Of a stretch of 30,086 nucleotides of DNA, positions 6,864 through 12,652 are shown piece after piece. The stretch's first letter is position 1; each line of letters starts with the position of its first letter. The stretch comes from a virus. Location of the stretch: positions 1-30,086 of IMG/VR virus record IMGVR_UViG_3300036398_001164; one strand, 5' to 3'. The notes below the pieces were generated by a model. The model worked only from the letters and a program-made list of their open reading frames with translations, was not told the origin of the DNA and searched no databases. The position numbers and the translations under genes were made by a program.

Positions 6864-7345
6864 GCTAGAAACTCCTCAAAAGACTTCAACGCAAACCTAG
6901 GACACTCCAACACCGTCACCTCAAAGCCCCTCTTAGAATCGTAGACAGTCTTCTGCGACCACACCGCTGCCGAACTCATAGGCACCATCACAATCCCACC
7001 AGTAACCTGCGACACCACAGCAACAGCAACAGGCTTCACAGCTTTCACCGCCCACCCCTCCACCGTATCCACAAACACAGTCTCGTAAGGGTAAGACTCC
7101 ACACCGGTAAACGCAAAGCTCCGAGACTTCACCTCAAGCGACCTGTCACCATCCAGCAGAATGTCCTTCTCATACCGGGTGAACTGTTCAATCTCAGCCT
7201 CACTAGCTGCAACCTTCGTTGGTGTTGCATAAGCAGACTTGCCAGCTTTCATGATCATGTCGGCCACATGGTCAGCCCACTTGTCACCTATGCGCAGCTG
7301 TTCCAGGAAGTAAGCCCGGCGCTCTTCAGGAGTCCTATCCACCAT
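6854..7345 (-). CDS. PD-(D/E)XK-like nuclease
   Basis: 163 aa from ATG 7345. The region YEKDILLDGDRSLEVKSRS (residues about 58-76) has the D-(x)n-ExK signature of the restriction-endonuclease-like fold (D61 or D67, E71, K73), followed by alternating strands (WAVKAV, VAVAVVSQVTGGIVMV) expected for the core. It sits immediately before, and overlaps, a DNA methyltransferase. TTG and GTG codons at 7354 and 7351 are alternative starts. A TATATT box lies seven bases before the ATG. Site-specific restriction, host DNA attack or repair are all possible; the fold call is from motif only. Confidence 0.6.
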   Translation of the reverse strand: MVDRTPEERRAYFLEQLRIGDKWADHVADMIMKAGKSAYATPTKVAASEAEIEQFTRYEKDILLDGDRSLEVKSRSFAFTGVESYPYETVFVDTVEGWAVKAVKPVAVAVVSQVTGGIVMVPMSSAAVWSQKTVYDSKRGFEVTVLECPRFALKSFEEFLAWL

Positions 7346-7375
7346 GACCACCAATATACACAGCCTTTGGCGGAA

Positions 7376-8173
7376 TCACTTGCAACCAAACTCGCCAGGT
7401 TTGCACTCAAAATGCTCACCCAAATCATGTAGATCCTGAACCCACTCCCGAGGCCCACCCACATAAGGAGACTTAGACACACCCTTACTCACCCCAGGAA
7501 TCTGAGCCGGATCCACAGCACTATAAGGCTCATCATCCCAGCGCTCCTGGTTCAACCAAGTAGCAGCTCTCGGAATGAACTGTGGTGCAGGCAAATTAGG
7601 ATCACTAGCAAACCTGGTCACACCCTCCAGCACAACATCAGCGCCAAACTTGTCAACCGCTTTCACAAAAGCGCCTTTAGCTTCACCTTTGCCAAGCTTG
7701 CGAGGGTAGATCTCCCAGAAGGAATTGAACTCTTGAATAAGCTTCTTCTGTCGGTCTTCTTCTATGTGTTCTTCTTCTAAATGGTTTTCTCTAGTAATAG
7801 TCTTCTTATGTAGCGGATTAGCCTGCGTAGGTTCAGCCTGCGTAGGAAAACCCAACATAGGTGAATCCTGCGTAGGGTCACAGGTCACATAGTCATATCC
7901 GGCCAGTTGTCCGGCAGTGTTGCGCTGCCGTTGCTCGCTCCGTTGCAGATAACCAGCGGACAACAGCTCATCAATGATGGTCCTAATGCGGTCACGCCCA
8001 CAACCGTTAGCATGCGCCAGGTTCTCCTGTGTGATCTCCCATCCTGGCCTGTGGCTCATGAGCTGTGCCATCAGACCTATGGCCGCTAGAGAGATTCTCT
8101 TGTCGCGGAGCCATGCGTTAGGGATCTGTGTGAACTGGTCATCAAAGTTGTGATGCCCTCTAATTAGTGCCAT
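7376..8173 (-). CDS. Replication initiator, lambda-O-like, with HTH and internal origin
   Basis: 265 aa. The N-terminal winged-helix region (residues about 28-85: IGLMAQLMSHRPGWEITQENLA, GCGRDRIRTIIDELLSAGYL) resembles replisome organisers. A linker holds 5-residue repeats ending PTQA or PTQD (about 101-120). A charged AT-rich-coded spacer follows. The C-terminal part (FNSFWEIYPRKLGKGEAKGAF, FIPRAATWLNQERW) matches the conserved end of phage replication proteins. It probably binds its own repeats and loads host helicase. No phage helicase, primase or polymerase is visible, so dependence on host enzymes is expected. It overlaps the GIY-YIG gene by 14 bases. Confidence 0.8.
   Translation of the reverse strand: MALIRGHHNFDDQFTQIPNAWLRDKRISLAAIGLMAQLMSHRPGWEITQENLAHANGCGRDRIRTIIDELLSAGYLQRSEQRQRNTAGQLAGYDYVTCDPTQDSPMLGFPTQAEPTQANPLHKKTITRENHLEEEHIEEDRQKKLIQEFNSFWEIYPRKLGKGEAKGAFVKAVDKFGADVVLEGVTRFASDPNLPAPQFIPRAATWLNQERWDDEPYSAVDPAQIPGVSKGVSKSPYVGGPREWVQDLHDLGEHFECKPGEFGCK
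7733..7813. other. AT-rich putative DNA-unwinding element
   Basis: This segment inside the initiator gene is visibly AT-rich and strand-asymmetric. The minus strand has repeated AGAAGAAG units and the plus strand TTCTTCT units, ending in TAGTAATAGTCTTCTTATG beside the iterons. A neighbouring AT-rich purine-skewed stretch is what follows the iterons in lambda-type origins. The unwinding role is inference. Confidence 0.55.
7822..7876. repeat. Four 15-bp-spaced iterons, putative replication origin
   Basis: CCTGCGTAGG occurs on the plus strand at 7822-7831, 7837-7846 and 7867-7876, with a diverged copy (CCAACATAGG) at 7852-7861. The copies start exactly 15 bp apart. They encode the five-residue repeat (x)PTQ(A/D) in the initiator protein. 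Iterons inside the initiator gene followed by AT-rich DNA are the arrangement of the lambda O/ori region. Confidence 0.75.
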
Positions 8174-8711
8174 CTGCTTCTACCTCTCTCTTGTAGTCCC
8201 ATGCTATGAAAGCTTTGAGTGAAATGTTGTTCCAGTTTCTAAGTGTCTGCCACTGGTTCAGCGCCTGGCAGTTCACACATTCTAGGGAGTTTGGAACATC
8301 CACAAAACCAGATATCAGGATTGAAGCAATGTCCACAGACTTTTTCCCACGCAGCTGATAGAACTCGGCAGATCTATAGAAGTCTCGCGCAAACTCTATG
8401 AGCTCCTTGTGCTCCTCATCAACCGGAACATCAAAGTGAATATAGAACTTGAGCTTGTCGAAGTGTTCCTGATAGCCCTCAAAGGTGTGCGAGTGCTGCC
8501 TATTGTGCAGTGGTCGCTCTGTCTTGATTGCAATCTTCTCAGCATCAACCACGGCCTCCCGAGTCTGGAAGTTCTCCAGGGTTATTGTGGCAACCTCATC
8601 CCACCATGGCTGATTCTTCTCATGAGCATGAAGGCGCTCATACCACTTGCTAGAAATCCCAACATACAGAAGTTGGTTGCGCCTGTCCCAAAGGCGATAA
8701 AGGGTTTGCAT
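8160..8711 (-). CDS. GIY-YIG domain nuclease-like protein
   Basis: 183 aa. The N-terminal domain reads LYRLWDRRNQLLYVGIS (GIY-like and YIG-like strands, residues 4-20), followed by a tyrosine/arginine helix (KWYERLHAHE) and a downstream glutamate helix (DAEKIAIKTERPLHNRQ) with the conserved Pro and Asn. These are the positions of the metal-dependent GIY-YIG nuclease. The C-terminal half is not recognised and has one CVNC pair. A ribosome-binding AGGA lies upstream of ATG 8711, directly after a series of hairpins. It could be a homing enzyme or a repair or regulatory nuclease; its position before the initiator suggests a replication-linked role. Confidence 0.7.
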   Translation of the reverse strand: MQTLYRLWDRRNQLLYVGISSKWYERLHAHEKNQPWWDEVATITLENFQTREAVVDAEKIAIKTERPLHNRQHSHTFEGYQEHFDKLKFYIHFDVPVDEEHKELIEFARDFYRSAEFYQLRGKKSVDIASILISGFVDVPNSLECVNCQALNQWQTLRNWNNISLKAFIAWDYKREVEADGTN

Positions 8712-8723
8712 TGCTAGTCCTAT

Positions 8724-8815
8724 CTACCGGCTTGAGTCCGGTAGTATGGACTAAGCCAGTGCTCGTACCACTGGTTTTCTGATGAGGGTCAGTCTGTCAT
8801 GGGCTGGCCCTCATC
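8724..8815 (-). other. Three consecutive hairpins between HNH and GIY-YIG genes
   Basis: Three inverted repeats fill the 117-base gap. The first pairs CTACCGG (8724-8730) with CCGGTAG (8738-8744). The second pairs CCAGTG (8756-8761) with CACTGG (8769-8774), extendable by A-T and G-T pairs. The third pairs GATGAGGGTCAG (8781-8792) with CTGGCCCTCATC (8804-8815), 12 pairs with one wobble. None is followed by a U tract on the minus strand, so they do not look like simple terminators of the leftward transcript. The first ends a few bases before the ribosome-binding site of the GIY-YIG gene. Confidence 0.65.
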
Positions 8816-8828
8816 TCTATGTTACACC

Positions 8829-9170
8829 TTAGAACGCTGCATCTTTCCAAGTAGCGCGTGTCTTAGAACCGTCAGCCTGAAGATACCACCAGCCCCCCAT
8901 ACGGTCAAAGAGGGGAAGGTGTTGCTTCTCCCACACAGCCTGCTTGTGATTCCATGCCCGAGCCTGTCGCGCAGCAGTCACATTACTCTCCATGTCCTGA
9001 TTCCAGCGTGCGCAAACCATGACCAAGTTGTCCACAGTGTCCAAAAGTTTAGATCCACCCATGCCCCGGTTCTTCACATGGTGTGGCACAAGGTCATCCT
9101 CTAGGCCGCAATGCCAGCAGTGATCATCACGCTGCTGAACCAGCTTCAGAACCTTCTTAGGGATAGCCAT
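8829..9170 (-). CDS. HNH endonuclease
   Basis: 113 aa from ATG 9170. CWHC (residues 18-21) is followed by LVPHHVKNRGMGG with the paired histidines (30-31), then the asparagine-containing LDTVDNLVMVC and a later RAWNHKQAV helix, the standard HNH order. It is placed between the hairpin cluster and the tmRNA-like RNA, in a region with another nuclease, which is typical of mobile homing genes. A GTG at 9185 is an alternative start, but neither start has a strong ribosome-binding site. Its 5' end lies within 25 bases of the divergent plus-strand RNA. The function could be homing or DNA processing. Confidence 0.8.
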   Translation of the reverse strand: MAIPKKVLKLVQQRDDHCWHCGLEDDLVPHHVKNRGMGGSKLLDTVDNLVMVCARWNQDMESNVTAARQARAWNHKQAVWEKQHLPLFDRMGGWWYLQADGSKTRATWKDAAF

Positions 9171-9180
9171 GCCACCAGGG

Positions 9181-9186
9181 TACACT
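9181..9186 (+). promoter_or_regulatory. -10 box for the tmRNA-like RNA
   Basis: TACACT at 9181-9186 is spaced so that transcription would begin about base 9193, the first base of the acceptor stem. A TTAGGG 18 bases upstream is a poor -35. The assignment rests on the spacing and on the use of TACACT as the apparent -10 in two other promoters of this genome. Confidence 0.4.
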
Positions 9187-9192
9187 TAGGGT

Positions 9193-9274
9193 GGGCTTGG
9201 ATGGTTTCGACCTGTCAGCAAACCGCGCAAGCGATCTGATGGGGGCCGGAGTTCGACTCTCCGCAAGTCCACCA
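9193..9274 (+). ncRNA. tmRNA-like RNA lacking the message domain (tRNA-like domain only)
   Basis: This 82-nt sequence folds like the tRNA-like end of tmRNA. The acceptor stem pairs GGGCTTG (9193-9199) with CAAGTCC (9264-9270), including G3-U70, the alanine identity pair, followed by encoded ACCA. GGTTTCGAC follows the 5' acceptor strand, as in actinobacterial tmRNA. The T arm is CGGAG-TTCGACT-CTCCG (9247-9263). CCTGTCAG (9211-9218) pairs with CTGATGGG (9236-9243) as a P2-like helix, capped by a small CGC-GCAA-GCG hairpin instead of the message and pseudoknots. No cloverleaf with an anticodon fits. Alanine charging and binding to SmpB or EF-Tu are inferred, not shown. Confidence 0.7.
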
Positions 9275-9413
9275 CCTAAATTGTGTGCGCGAGCTTGCAT
9301 AAAGTAGCGATTAGCGAGCCTGAAGCGCCCCAAAATGTGCAAATAATGTGCGCTCACACATAACAGCGGAAGCGAACTAGACATCCGGGCAGGCGTGAAC
9401 CTTACAGACCGTC
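9275..9413. other. Non-coding region with repeats after the tmRNA-like RNA
   Basis: No gene with support. It contains TGTGC-AAATAA-TGTGC (about 9336-9351), GCGC arms at about 9325 and 9350, and one arm (ACATAACAG, 9358-9366) of a perfect 9-bp inverted repeat whose partner CTGTTATGT (9425-9433) lies inside the small acidic gene to the right. It may be a 3' extension or terminator of the plus-strand RNA, but no clear U-tract terminator is visible. Confidence 0.4.
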
Positions 9414-9515
9414 TCAACCCTGCTCTGTTATGTCCTCAGAAGAATCCAGGGAATCAAGCCAAGCCTGCAGCTCTTCCTCCGACAGCTCCCCATCATCCTC
9501 CAGAATCAGGCTCAC
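9414..9515 (-). CDS. Small acidic protein
   Basis: 33 aa, beginning with GTG at 9515 that overlaps the preceding stop by four bases (GTGA). The product is strongly acidic, with 12 Asp/Glu (LEDDGELSEEELQAWLDSL in the middle), and could form one amphipathic helix. The overlapping start and coding-like codon use support translation. The function is unknown; such acidic peptides can act as DNA mimics or regulators, but no such claim can be drawn from sequence alone. Confidence 0.5.
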   Translation of the reverse strand: MSLILEDDGELSEEELQAWLDSLDSSEDITEQG

Positions 9516-9835
9516 AGCTTCATCTCCGCCTGCATAATCTTCGACATGGTGGCCTGCGCCATAATCGCAGACTCAATCACCCGAAGCTTCATGCGAATCC
9601 GGTTCACCTCCGCCTTAGCCAAATCCCTTGCCAGCCGCGCTTCCGCCGCAGATAACTTCGCCTTGGCAGTTCTCTCAGCAACCGACCCTTCTTCAGCAAG
9701 GAACGCGTGAGCCTCCTCTGTGTCAAGTCTATTTTCCGCGTAAGCCAAGCGATCCTCAGCCTCCTTAAGATATTCAACACCCCTCCTGTTTTCGTTAGTT
9801 AGTTCCTGAAGTTCCTTGATGATCTCCAATGGCAT
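9512..9835 (-). CDS. Coiled-coil protein of the recombination region
   Basis: About 107 aa from ATG 9835 (GTG codons up to 9844 are alternatives). It is almost wholly alpha-helical, with heptad-like stretches (LQELTNENRRGVEYLKEAEDRL and LSAAEARLARDLAKAEVNRIRMKL), ending AQATMSKIMQAEMKL. Proteins with this ending are common beside recombinase genes in actinophages, but their role is not known to me. It lies downstream of a candidate annealing protein and exonuclease, so an accessory role in recombination is a reasonable guess. Confidence 0.65.
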   Translation of the reverse strand: MPLEIIKELQELTNENRRGVEYLKEAEDRLAYAENRLDTEEAHAFLAEEGSVAERTAKAKLSAAEARLARDLAKAEVNRIRMKLRVIESAIMAQATMSKIMQAEMKL

Positions 9836-9879
9836 CACAAACACTCACCAACCTTCTGCATAGTTCAATCCTAAACAGT

Positions 9880-10455
9880 TCACTTAGCACTGGATCGTTT
9901 GCTCTTTGCGCCTCCAGGTACGCTTGTGTCAGCTCCCTCACTGAGGCCAGCAGGGGTAAGTGCTGTGGCATGAGCTTTCACTTTCTCCAGGATGTCTGGT
10001 GGCGCACCCTGCTTGGATGCTTCAGCCCATAATAGGCGCAACTGGTCCACATCCTTTAGTGATTCTGCTTCTTCAAGCCAGTCCCTAGAGACTTTGCGCT
10101 CCTCAAAGCGCTGCACTTTCTCCATCTCTTCCCTAGAGGCACGCTTGTTGCCTGAGTAGCCTGCATTGGCTAGAGCTCTTCCAATCGCGCTGGTCTCGCA
10201 CACCTCAAGCGCCGAACTTTGCTGAGGTCCAGAAACACTGTCCACCTCATAAGCGAGCCCCGAAGCTTTAGGACAGTTCCTCTCTAGATCCTCACCAGTC
10301 AAAAACACAAGTGCTCGGACAACCCAAATCTTCTCCACCCGATACTCCGGGATTGTTTCGTTCTCGGTCAGGATGCGACCATCAGGCCAGTCCCCATAGA
10401 ACCGTTTGATGCGCTCCTCAACCGTCTCATAGTCAGCAAGATTGAACCTAGCCAT
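9880..10455 (-). CDS. Candidate single-strand annealing protein (ERF-like)
   Basis: 191 aa. The segment SALEVCETSAIGRALANAGYSGNKRASREEMEKV (residues about 81-114) is characteristic of a widespread actinophage family located with exonuclease genes and resembles the SAIGRAL core of ERF-like annealing proteins. The C-terminus is a charged, proline/serine-rich tail (about 160-191). With the YqaJ-like exonuclease it would form an exonuclease/annealing pair for end repair or concatemer formation. The ATG at 10455 overlaps the preceding stop (TGATG), with AGGAG five bases upstream. The ERF relation is my reading of one motif, and the function is not certain. Confidence 0.5.
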   Translation of the reverse strand: MARFNLADYETVEERIKRFYGDWPDGRILTENETIPEYRVEKIWVVRALVFLTGEDLERNCPKASGLAYEVDSVSGPQQSSALEVCETSAIGRALANAGYSGNKRASREEMEKVQRFEERKVSRDWLEEAESLKDVDQLRLLWAEASKQGAPPDILEKVKAHATALTPAGLSEGADTSVPGGAKSKRSSAK

Positions 10456-10601
10456 CACTTCTCCTCCAAGTAGTTAGCCAAAGCAAGCATGGCCACATCA
10501 GACACACTCACACCCATCCTGTTCGCCACAACCAGCAGCCGAGTGTAAAGCTCCTCATCAATCGCTGTCACCAGGATTGTCACATCAGCTGTCTCTGCCA
10601 T
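10455..10601 (-). CDS. Ribbon-helix-helix-like small protein
   Basis: 48 aa. A short N-terminal strand (ADVTILVTAI) is followed by two helices (DEELYTRLLVVANRMG and SVSDVAMLALANYLEE), the size and order of Arc/CopG ribbon-helix-helix proteins, which bind DNA as dimers. It starts at ATG 10601, which shares a base with the preceding stop, and its own stop shares a base with the next start. It may regulate the recombination operon. The family call rests on predicted secondary structure, not on a known sequence match. Confidence 0.6.
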   Translation of the reverse strand: MAETADVTILVTAIDEELYTRLLVVANRMGVSVSDVAMLALANYLEEK

Positions 10602-10738
10602 CACTTGCCCCTCTTCTGTTCCAAAATCTTTGCTTCAAGCTTCCAATAGTCACGCCACAGTTCAGGGCGCTCCGACTGCCGTAAATCCTGCACATACTTT
10701 GTTGCGATATTCAGTACCGCCTGGTCCTTCTTATCCAT
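10601..10738 (-). CDS. Small hypothetical protein
   Basis: 45 aa, basic and helical (KKDQAVLNIATKYVQDLRQ, then LWRDYWKLEAKILEQKRGK). The ATG at 10738 overlaps the exonuclease stop by 8 bases and the stop overlaps the next start (TGATG), so it sits in an uninterrupted coupled chain. The two amphipathic helices suggest a protein-interaction role, possibly as an adaptor for the neighbouring exonuclease. No family is recognised. Confidence 0.6.
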   Translation of the reverse strand: MDKKDQAVLNIATKYVQDLRQSERPELWRDYWKLEAKILEQKRGK

Positions 10739-11312
10739 GATGGATCCTTTCCCACAACCTGTCAGCTGTATCAATCAATGAACTAATCATGTCCTCATCC
10801 CGGTCAATCCACAACACCTGCGGCTCAAACCACGCCGGAGCAAACACCCCATCCACATCAATGCGCAACATCCAAGCGAACAGGCACCGGCTTGCACCTG
10901 TCACATGTAACTGCCACTGCACCTGCCTCCGGTACTGAATAGGGATGCTCCGGCTCTCCCAGTCCTGCCCGGTAGTCTTGATCTCCGCAATCAGCTCATG
11001 ATCTAGAGACAACCCATCAGGGGTTGCAAGATGCCACACAGTGTCCCTGTTAGCAATCAGCCACTCATTAGGGAGAATCCCGAAACGCTCATGCACAAAC
11101 TTTGCCAGGACCGGCTCCATGTCCCTGCCGAACTTCATGAACTCGTTATCAGTCTCCTGAAAGTCCTCAAACCAGTTCTGCACAGCCTGCTCAAACCCGG
11201 CAGGAGTAGCAGCCTTAGACACTTGTGTCGCGGTCACACCCTCCTTGCGAGATCTAACCCAGTCAGCCGGGAAGAGCGCTTTAGAGGCAATGAACTGCTC
11301 CGGGGTGAGCAT
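10731..11312 (-). CDS. YqaJ-like/Cas4-type exonuclease
   Basis: 193 aa. The catalytic signature is visible: GRDMEP (E66), ATPDGL (D99), LIAEIKTTG (E110, K112) and the YRRQVQWQLHVTGA helix (Q130-Q134). This is the order of YqaJ/lambda-exonuclease-type nucleases, which resect double-stranded ends to make 3' single strands. The downstream candidate annealing protein and SSB fit a phage recombination set. The ATG at 11312 shares a base with the preceding stop. A possible GTG start one codon upstream changes nothing important. Confidence 0.88.
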   Translation of the reverse strand: MLTPEQFIASKALFPADWVRSRKEGVTATQVSKAATPAGFEQAVQNWFEDFQETDNEFMKFGRDMEPVLAKFVHERFGILPNEWLIANRDTVWHLATPDGLSLDHELIAEIKTTGQDWESRSIPIQYRRQVQWQLHVTGASRCLFAWMLRIDVDGVFAPAWFEPQVLWIDRDEDMISSLIDTADRLWERIHHG

Positions 11313-11509
11313 CACCGGCCCAGATTCTCATAACGCTCTTTGGCGAGCTCATAAGCCTGCTTGACCAGTTCCTCACCAGCCTCTTGCTTAGCTAACTTCA
11401 AAGCCTCATTAGACTTACGCCACATAGATCCGTCATCAGACATTGAATCCATCCATGTTGCGAAAATCTGCTGCGCTAAACGCTCCACAGCCTTGTCATT
11501 GTCTTCCAT
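11312..11509 (-). CDS. Hypothetical helical protein
   Basis: 65 aa from ATG 11509, with AAGGTGG a few bases upstream. It is mostly helical and acidic (MEDNDKAVERLAQQIFATW, then LKLAKQEAGEELVKQAYELAKERY). It begins 29 bases from the divergent WhiB gene and is the first gene of the exonuclease run, so it may be transcribed from the divergent interval. No function recognised. Confidence 0.6.
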   Translation of the reverse strand: MEDNDKAVERLAQQIFATWMDSMSDDGSMWRKSNEALKLAKQEAGEELVKQAYELAKERYENLGR

Positions 11510-11538
11510 AGTGTCCACCTTTCCGTTACTCTGATTGT

Positions 11539-11793
11539 ATGAAGGACCACCCACACAGACCCTACGCTAACCTGATGGCCGCTGTAGATCGCGTGGGAAC
11601 CACACCCTGCATGGACTGTCCTGAAGTGTTCTTCCCTGAAGACTTCCCCGACAAGGGGACCAGGGAGTACGCCATCACCCTTGCTAAGAAGCTGTGTGAT
11701 GGTTGCCCTATCAAGGATGAGTGTTTCATGTACGCCAGTGAGCGCAATGAGCGTTATGGGGTTTGGGCTGGCACTCTGCCTTCAGAGCGTTAG
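11539..11793 (+). CDS. WhiB-family iron-sulfur transcription factor
   Basis: 84 aa. The four-cysteine cluster pattern is present: C24 (or C27), then C53-x2-C56-x5-C62 in LCDGCPIKDECFMYA, followed by the GVWAG turn (74-78). WhiB proteins bind a [4Fe-4S] cluster and act with the host housekeeping sigma factor. In phages they can redirect host genes or block septation or superinfection (known for some mycobacteriophage WhiB proteins). It stands alone on the plus strand inside the leftward operon, divergent from the 65-aa gene and overlapping the convergent next gene by four bases. TACTCT (11527-11532) would place the start of transcription on the ATG. Confidence 0.93.
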   Translation: MKDHPHRPYANLMAAVDRVGTTPCMDCPEVFFPEDFPDKGTREYAITLAKKLCDGCPIKDECFMYASERNERYGVWAGTLPSER

Positions 11794-11981
11794 CAGTCCG
11801 GGCAGTCATGAACCGCGCTCGCAGCCCTATCCAGGCTGTCCCAAGATGAGTCATCTTTCCGGTTGTCCATATTGTTCAACCAGTTCACCATGTGCCTTTC
11901 ACTCACACCCATATGCTCAGCCCACACATTCAGCACCTTACGCTGAGAATCGTTTAGCTCGCCTAGTGATCGCTTAGCCAT
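11790..11981 (-). CDS. Hypothetical DNA-binding-like protein ending in CPDC
   Basis: 63 aa from ATG 11981, with AGGAG seven bases upstream. LNDSQRKVLNVWAEHMGVSERHMVNWLNN (residues about 9-37) looks like a small helix-turn-helix, and the end AVHDCPDC holds a CxxC pair. The stop overlaps the WhiB stop region on the other strand by four bases, so the two genes converge tail to tail. It may be a regulator. I do not recognise the family. Confidence 0.55.
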   Translation of the reverse strand: MAKRSLGELNDSQRKVLNVWAEHMGVSERHMVNWLNNMDNRKDDSSWDSLDRAASAVHDCPDC

Positions 11982-12150
11982 CTTCGGGCTCCTGCTCAAA
12001 CTCAGGCACCGTAGCCAACTGGTTTAGGTGCAGCCGTAGAATCTGAGCCTGCTTCCGAGTCAGACACAATGTGCCTGGCTCCAACATGCCCCACACATCA
12101 TCTCTTAGGCGCACAGTAACTTCACGCCCATCCCAGTTCACATCCATCAT
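11974..12150 (-). CDS. Small hypothetical protein
   Basis: 58 aa. It begins MMDVNWDGREVTVRLRDDVW and continues LCLTRKQAQILRLHLNQLA, a strand-rich first half followed by a helix. The ATG at 12150 overlaps the preceding stop (TGATG), with AAAGG upstream, and its end overlaps the next gene by 8 bases. Position in the coupled chain and codon pattern support translation. The function is unknown; the TRKQAQILRLHL part could be a DNA-recognition helix, but this is only a possibility. Confidence 0.6.
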   Translation of the reverse strand: MMDVNWDGREVTVRLRDDVWGMLEPGTLCLTRKQAQILRLHLNQLATVPEFEQEPEDG

Positions 12151-12284
12151 CACAGTGCCTTTCTAGTAGCAAGAAAATATAAGGAAGCAAGGAACAGCCA
12201 CACCCCGGCCATCAGGTAGGCTTCAGGGTTCCTGCCGACAACCGCAAGGAAGGCGGCAAAGCCCAGGACCAGCGCGAGCTTCAC
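12150..12284 (-). CDS. Small membrane protein
   Basis: 44 aa, from GTG 12284 (GTGA overlap with the preceding stop, GGTGG seven bases upstream). It is two hydrophobic helices (LALVLGFAAFLAVVG and YLMAGVWLFLASLYFLA) with a basic end (TRKAL). It follows a gene that also ends in a membrane helix. Both may form a membrane complex made early in infection, possibly for superinfection exclusion or membrane modification. The role is unproven. A longer in-frame start within the upstream gene is unlikely. Confidence 0.6.
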   Translation of the reverse strand: MKLALVLGFAAFLAVVGRNPEAYLMAGVWLFLASLYFLATRKAL

Positions 12285-12631
12285 AGGTTCACCACCAAAA
12301 GTGCAACACTTGTCACAAGTGAAACACCTATCAGCGACCATCCGAGCACACACTGAAAGTTGCGTTTAGGTTTCCTTAGATCTTTGCGCGACTCCTGCAA
12401 AGCAACATGCTGTTTGGCAGGCTTGGGAGTGAGCAGAGCGTTATCCCACACTGTCAGAGCCTTCTGGAAGAACTCCTCATCAGTCAGGATTGCTCGCATC
12501 AACTCCGGTGGGAGCTTAGCTGCGTGCTCCCGATACCAGGCCACAGTGTCAGCGAGCTCCTTGTCGGCTCCGTTCACAGCGGTAATCATGGCCTCTTGGA
12601 AGGCCACATCAATCTGCTTATATACGCCCAT
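12281..12631 (-). CDS. First gene of leftward early operon, C-terminal membrane anchor
   Basis: 116 aa from ATG 12631, with AAAGGGTGG upstream. The cytoplasmic part is helical (FQEAMITAVNGADKELADTVAW, LPPELMRAILTDEEFFQKALTVW) and followed by a basic linker (SRKDLRKPKRNF) and one membrane helix (VLGWSLIGVSLVTSVALLVV) ending at residue 116. It is the first gene after the divergent control region, so it is expected to be expressed early. No family is recognised. Confidence 0.7.
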   Translation of the reverse strand: MGVYKQIDVAFQEAMITAVNGADKELADTVAWYREHAAKLPPELMRAILTDEEFFQKALTVWDNALLTPKPAKQHVALQESRKDLRKPKRNFQCVLGWSLIGVSLVTSVALLVVNL

Positions 12632-12652
12632 GGTTTCCACCCTTTCTGTTGG

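Noticed and set aside
7822-7876. CRISPR array
   Set aside because: Repeats of 10 bp with 5-bp gaps in a coding frame; far too short and regular for repeat-spacer units.
8756-8777. Intrinsic terminator (stem followed by TTTT on the plus strand)
   Set aside because: No plus-strand gene reaches it, and on the minus strand there is no U tract, so it is listed only as part of the hairpin group.
9193-9274. Ordinary tRNA gene
   Set aside because: Acceptor and T arm fit, but there is no four-pair D arm and no five-pair anticodon stem with a seven-base loop. The GGTTTCGAC segment is that of tmRNA.
9247-9274. attP core from the 3' end of host ssrA
   Set aside because: No integrase was seen, and the paired 5' acceptor strand is also present with compensating bases, which an att copy would not need.
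9157-9417. Minus-strand frame of 86 aa across the tmRNA-like region
   Set aside because: Antisense to the structured RNA, no ribosome-binding site, and overlaps a better small gene and the HNH start. Arginine-rich random composition.
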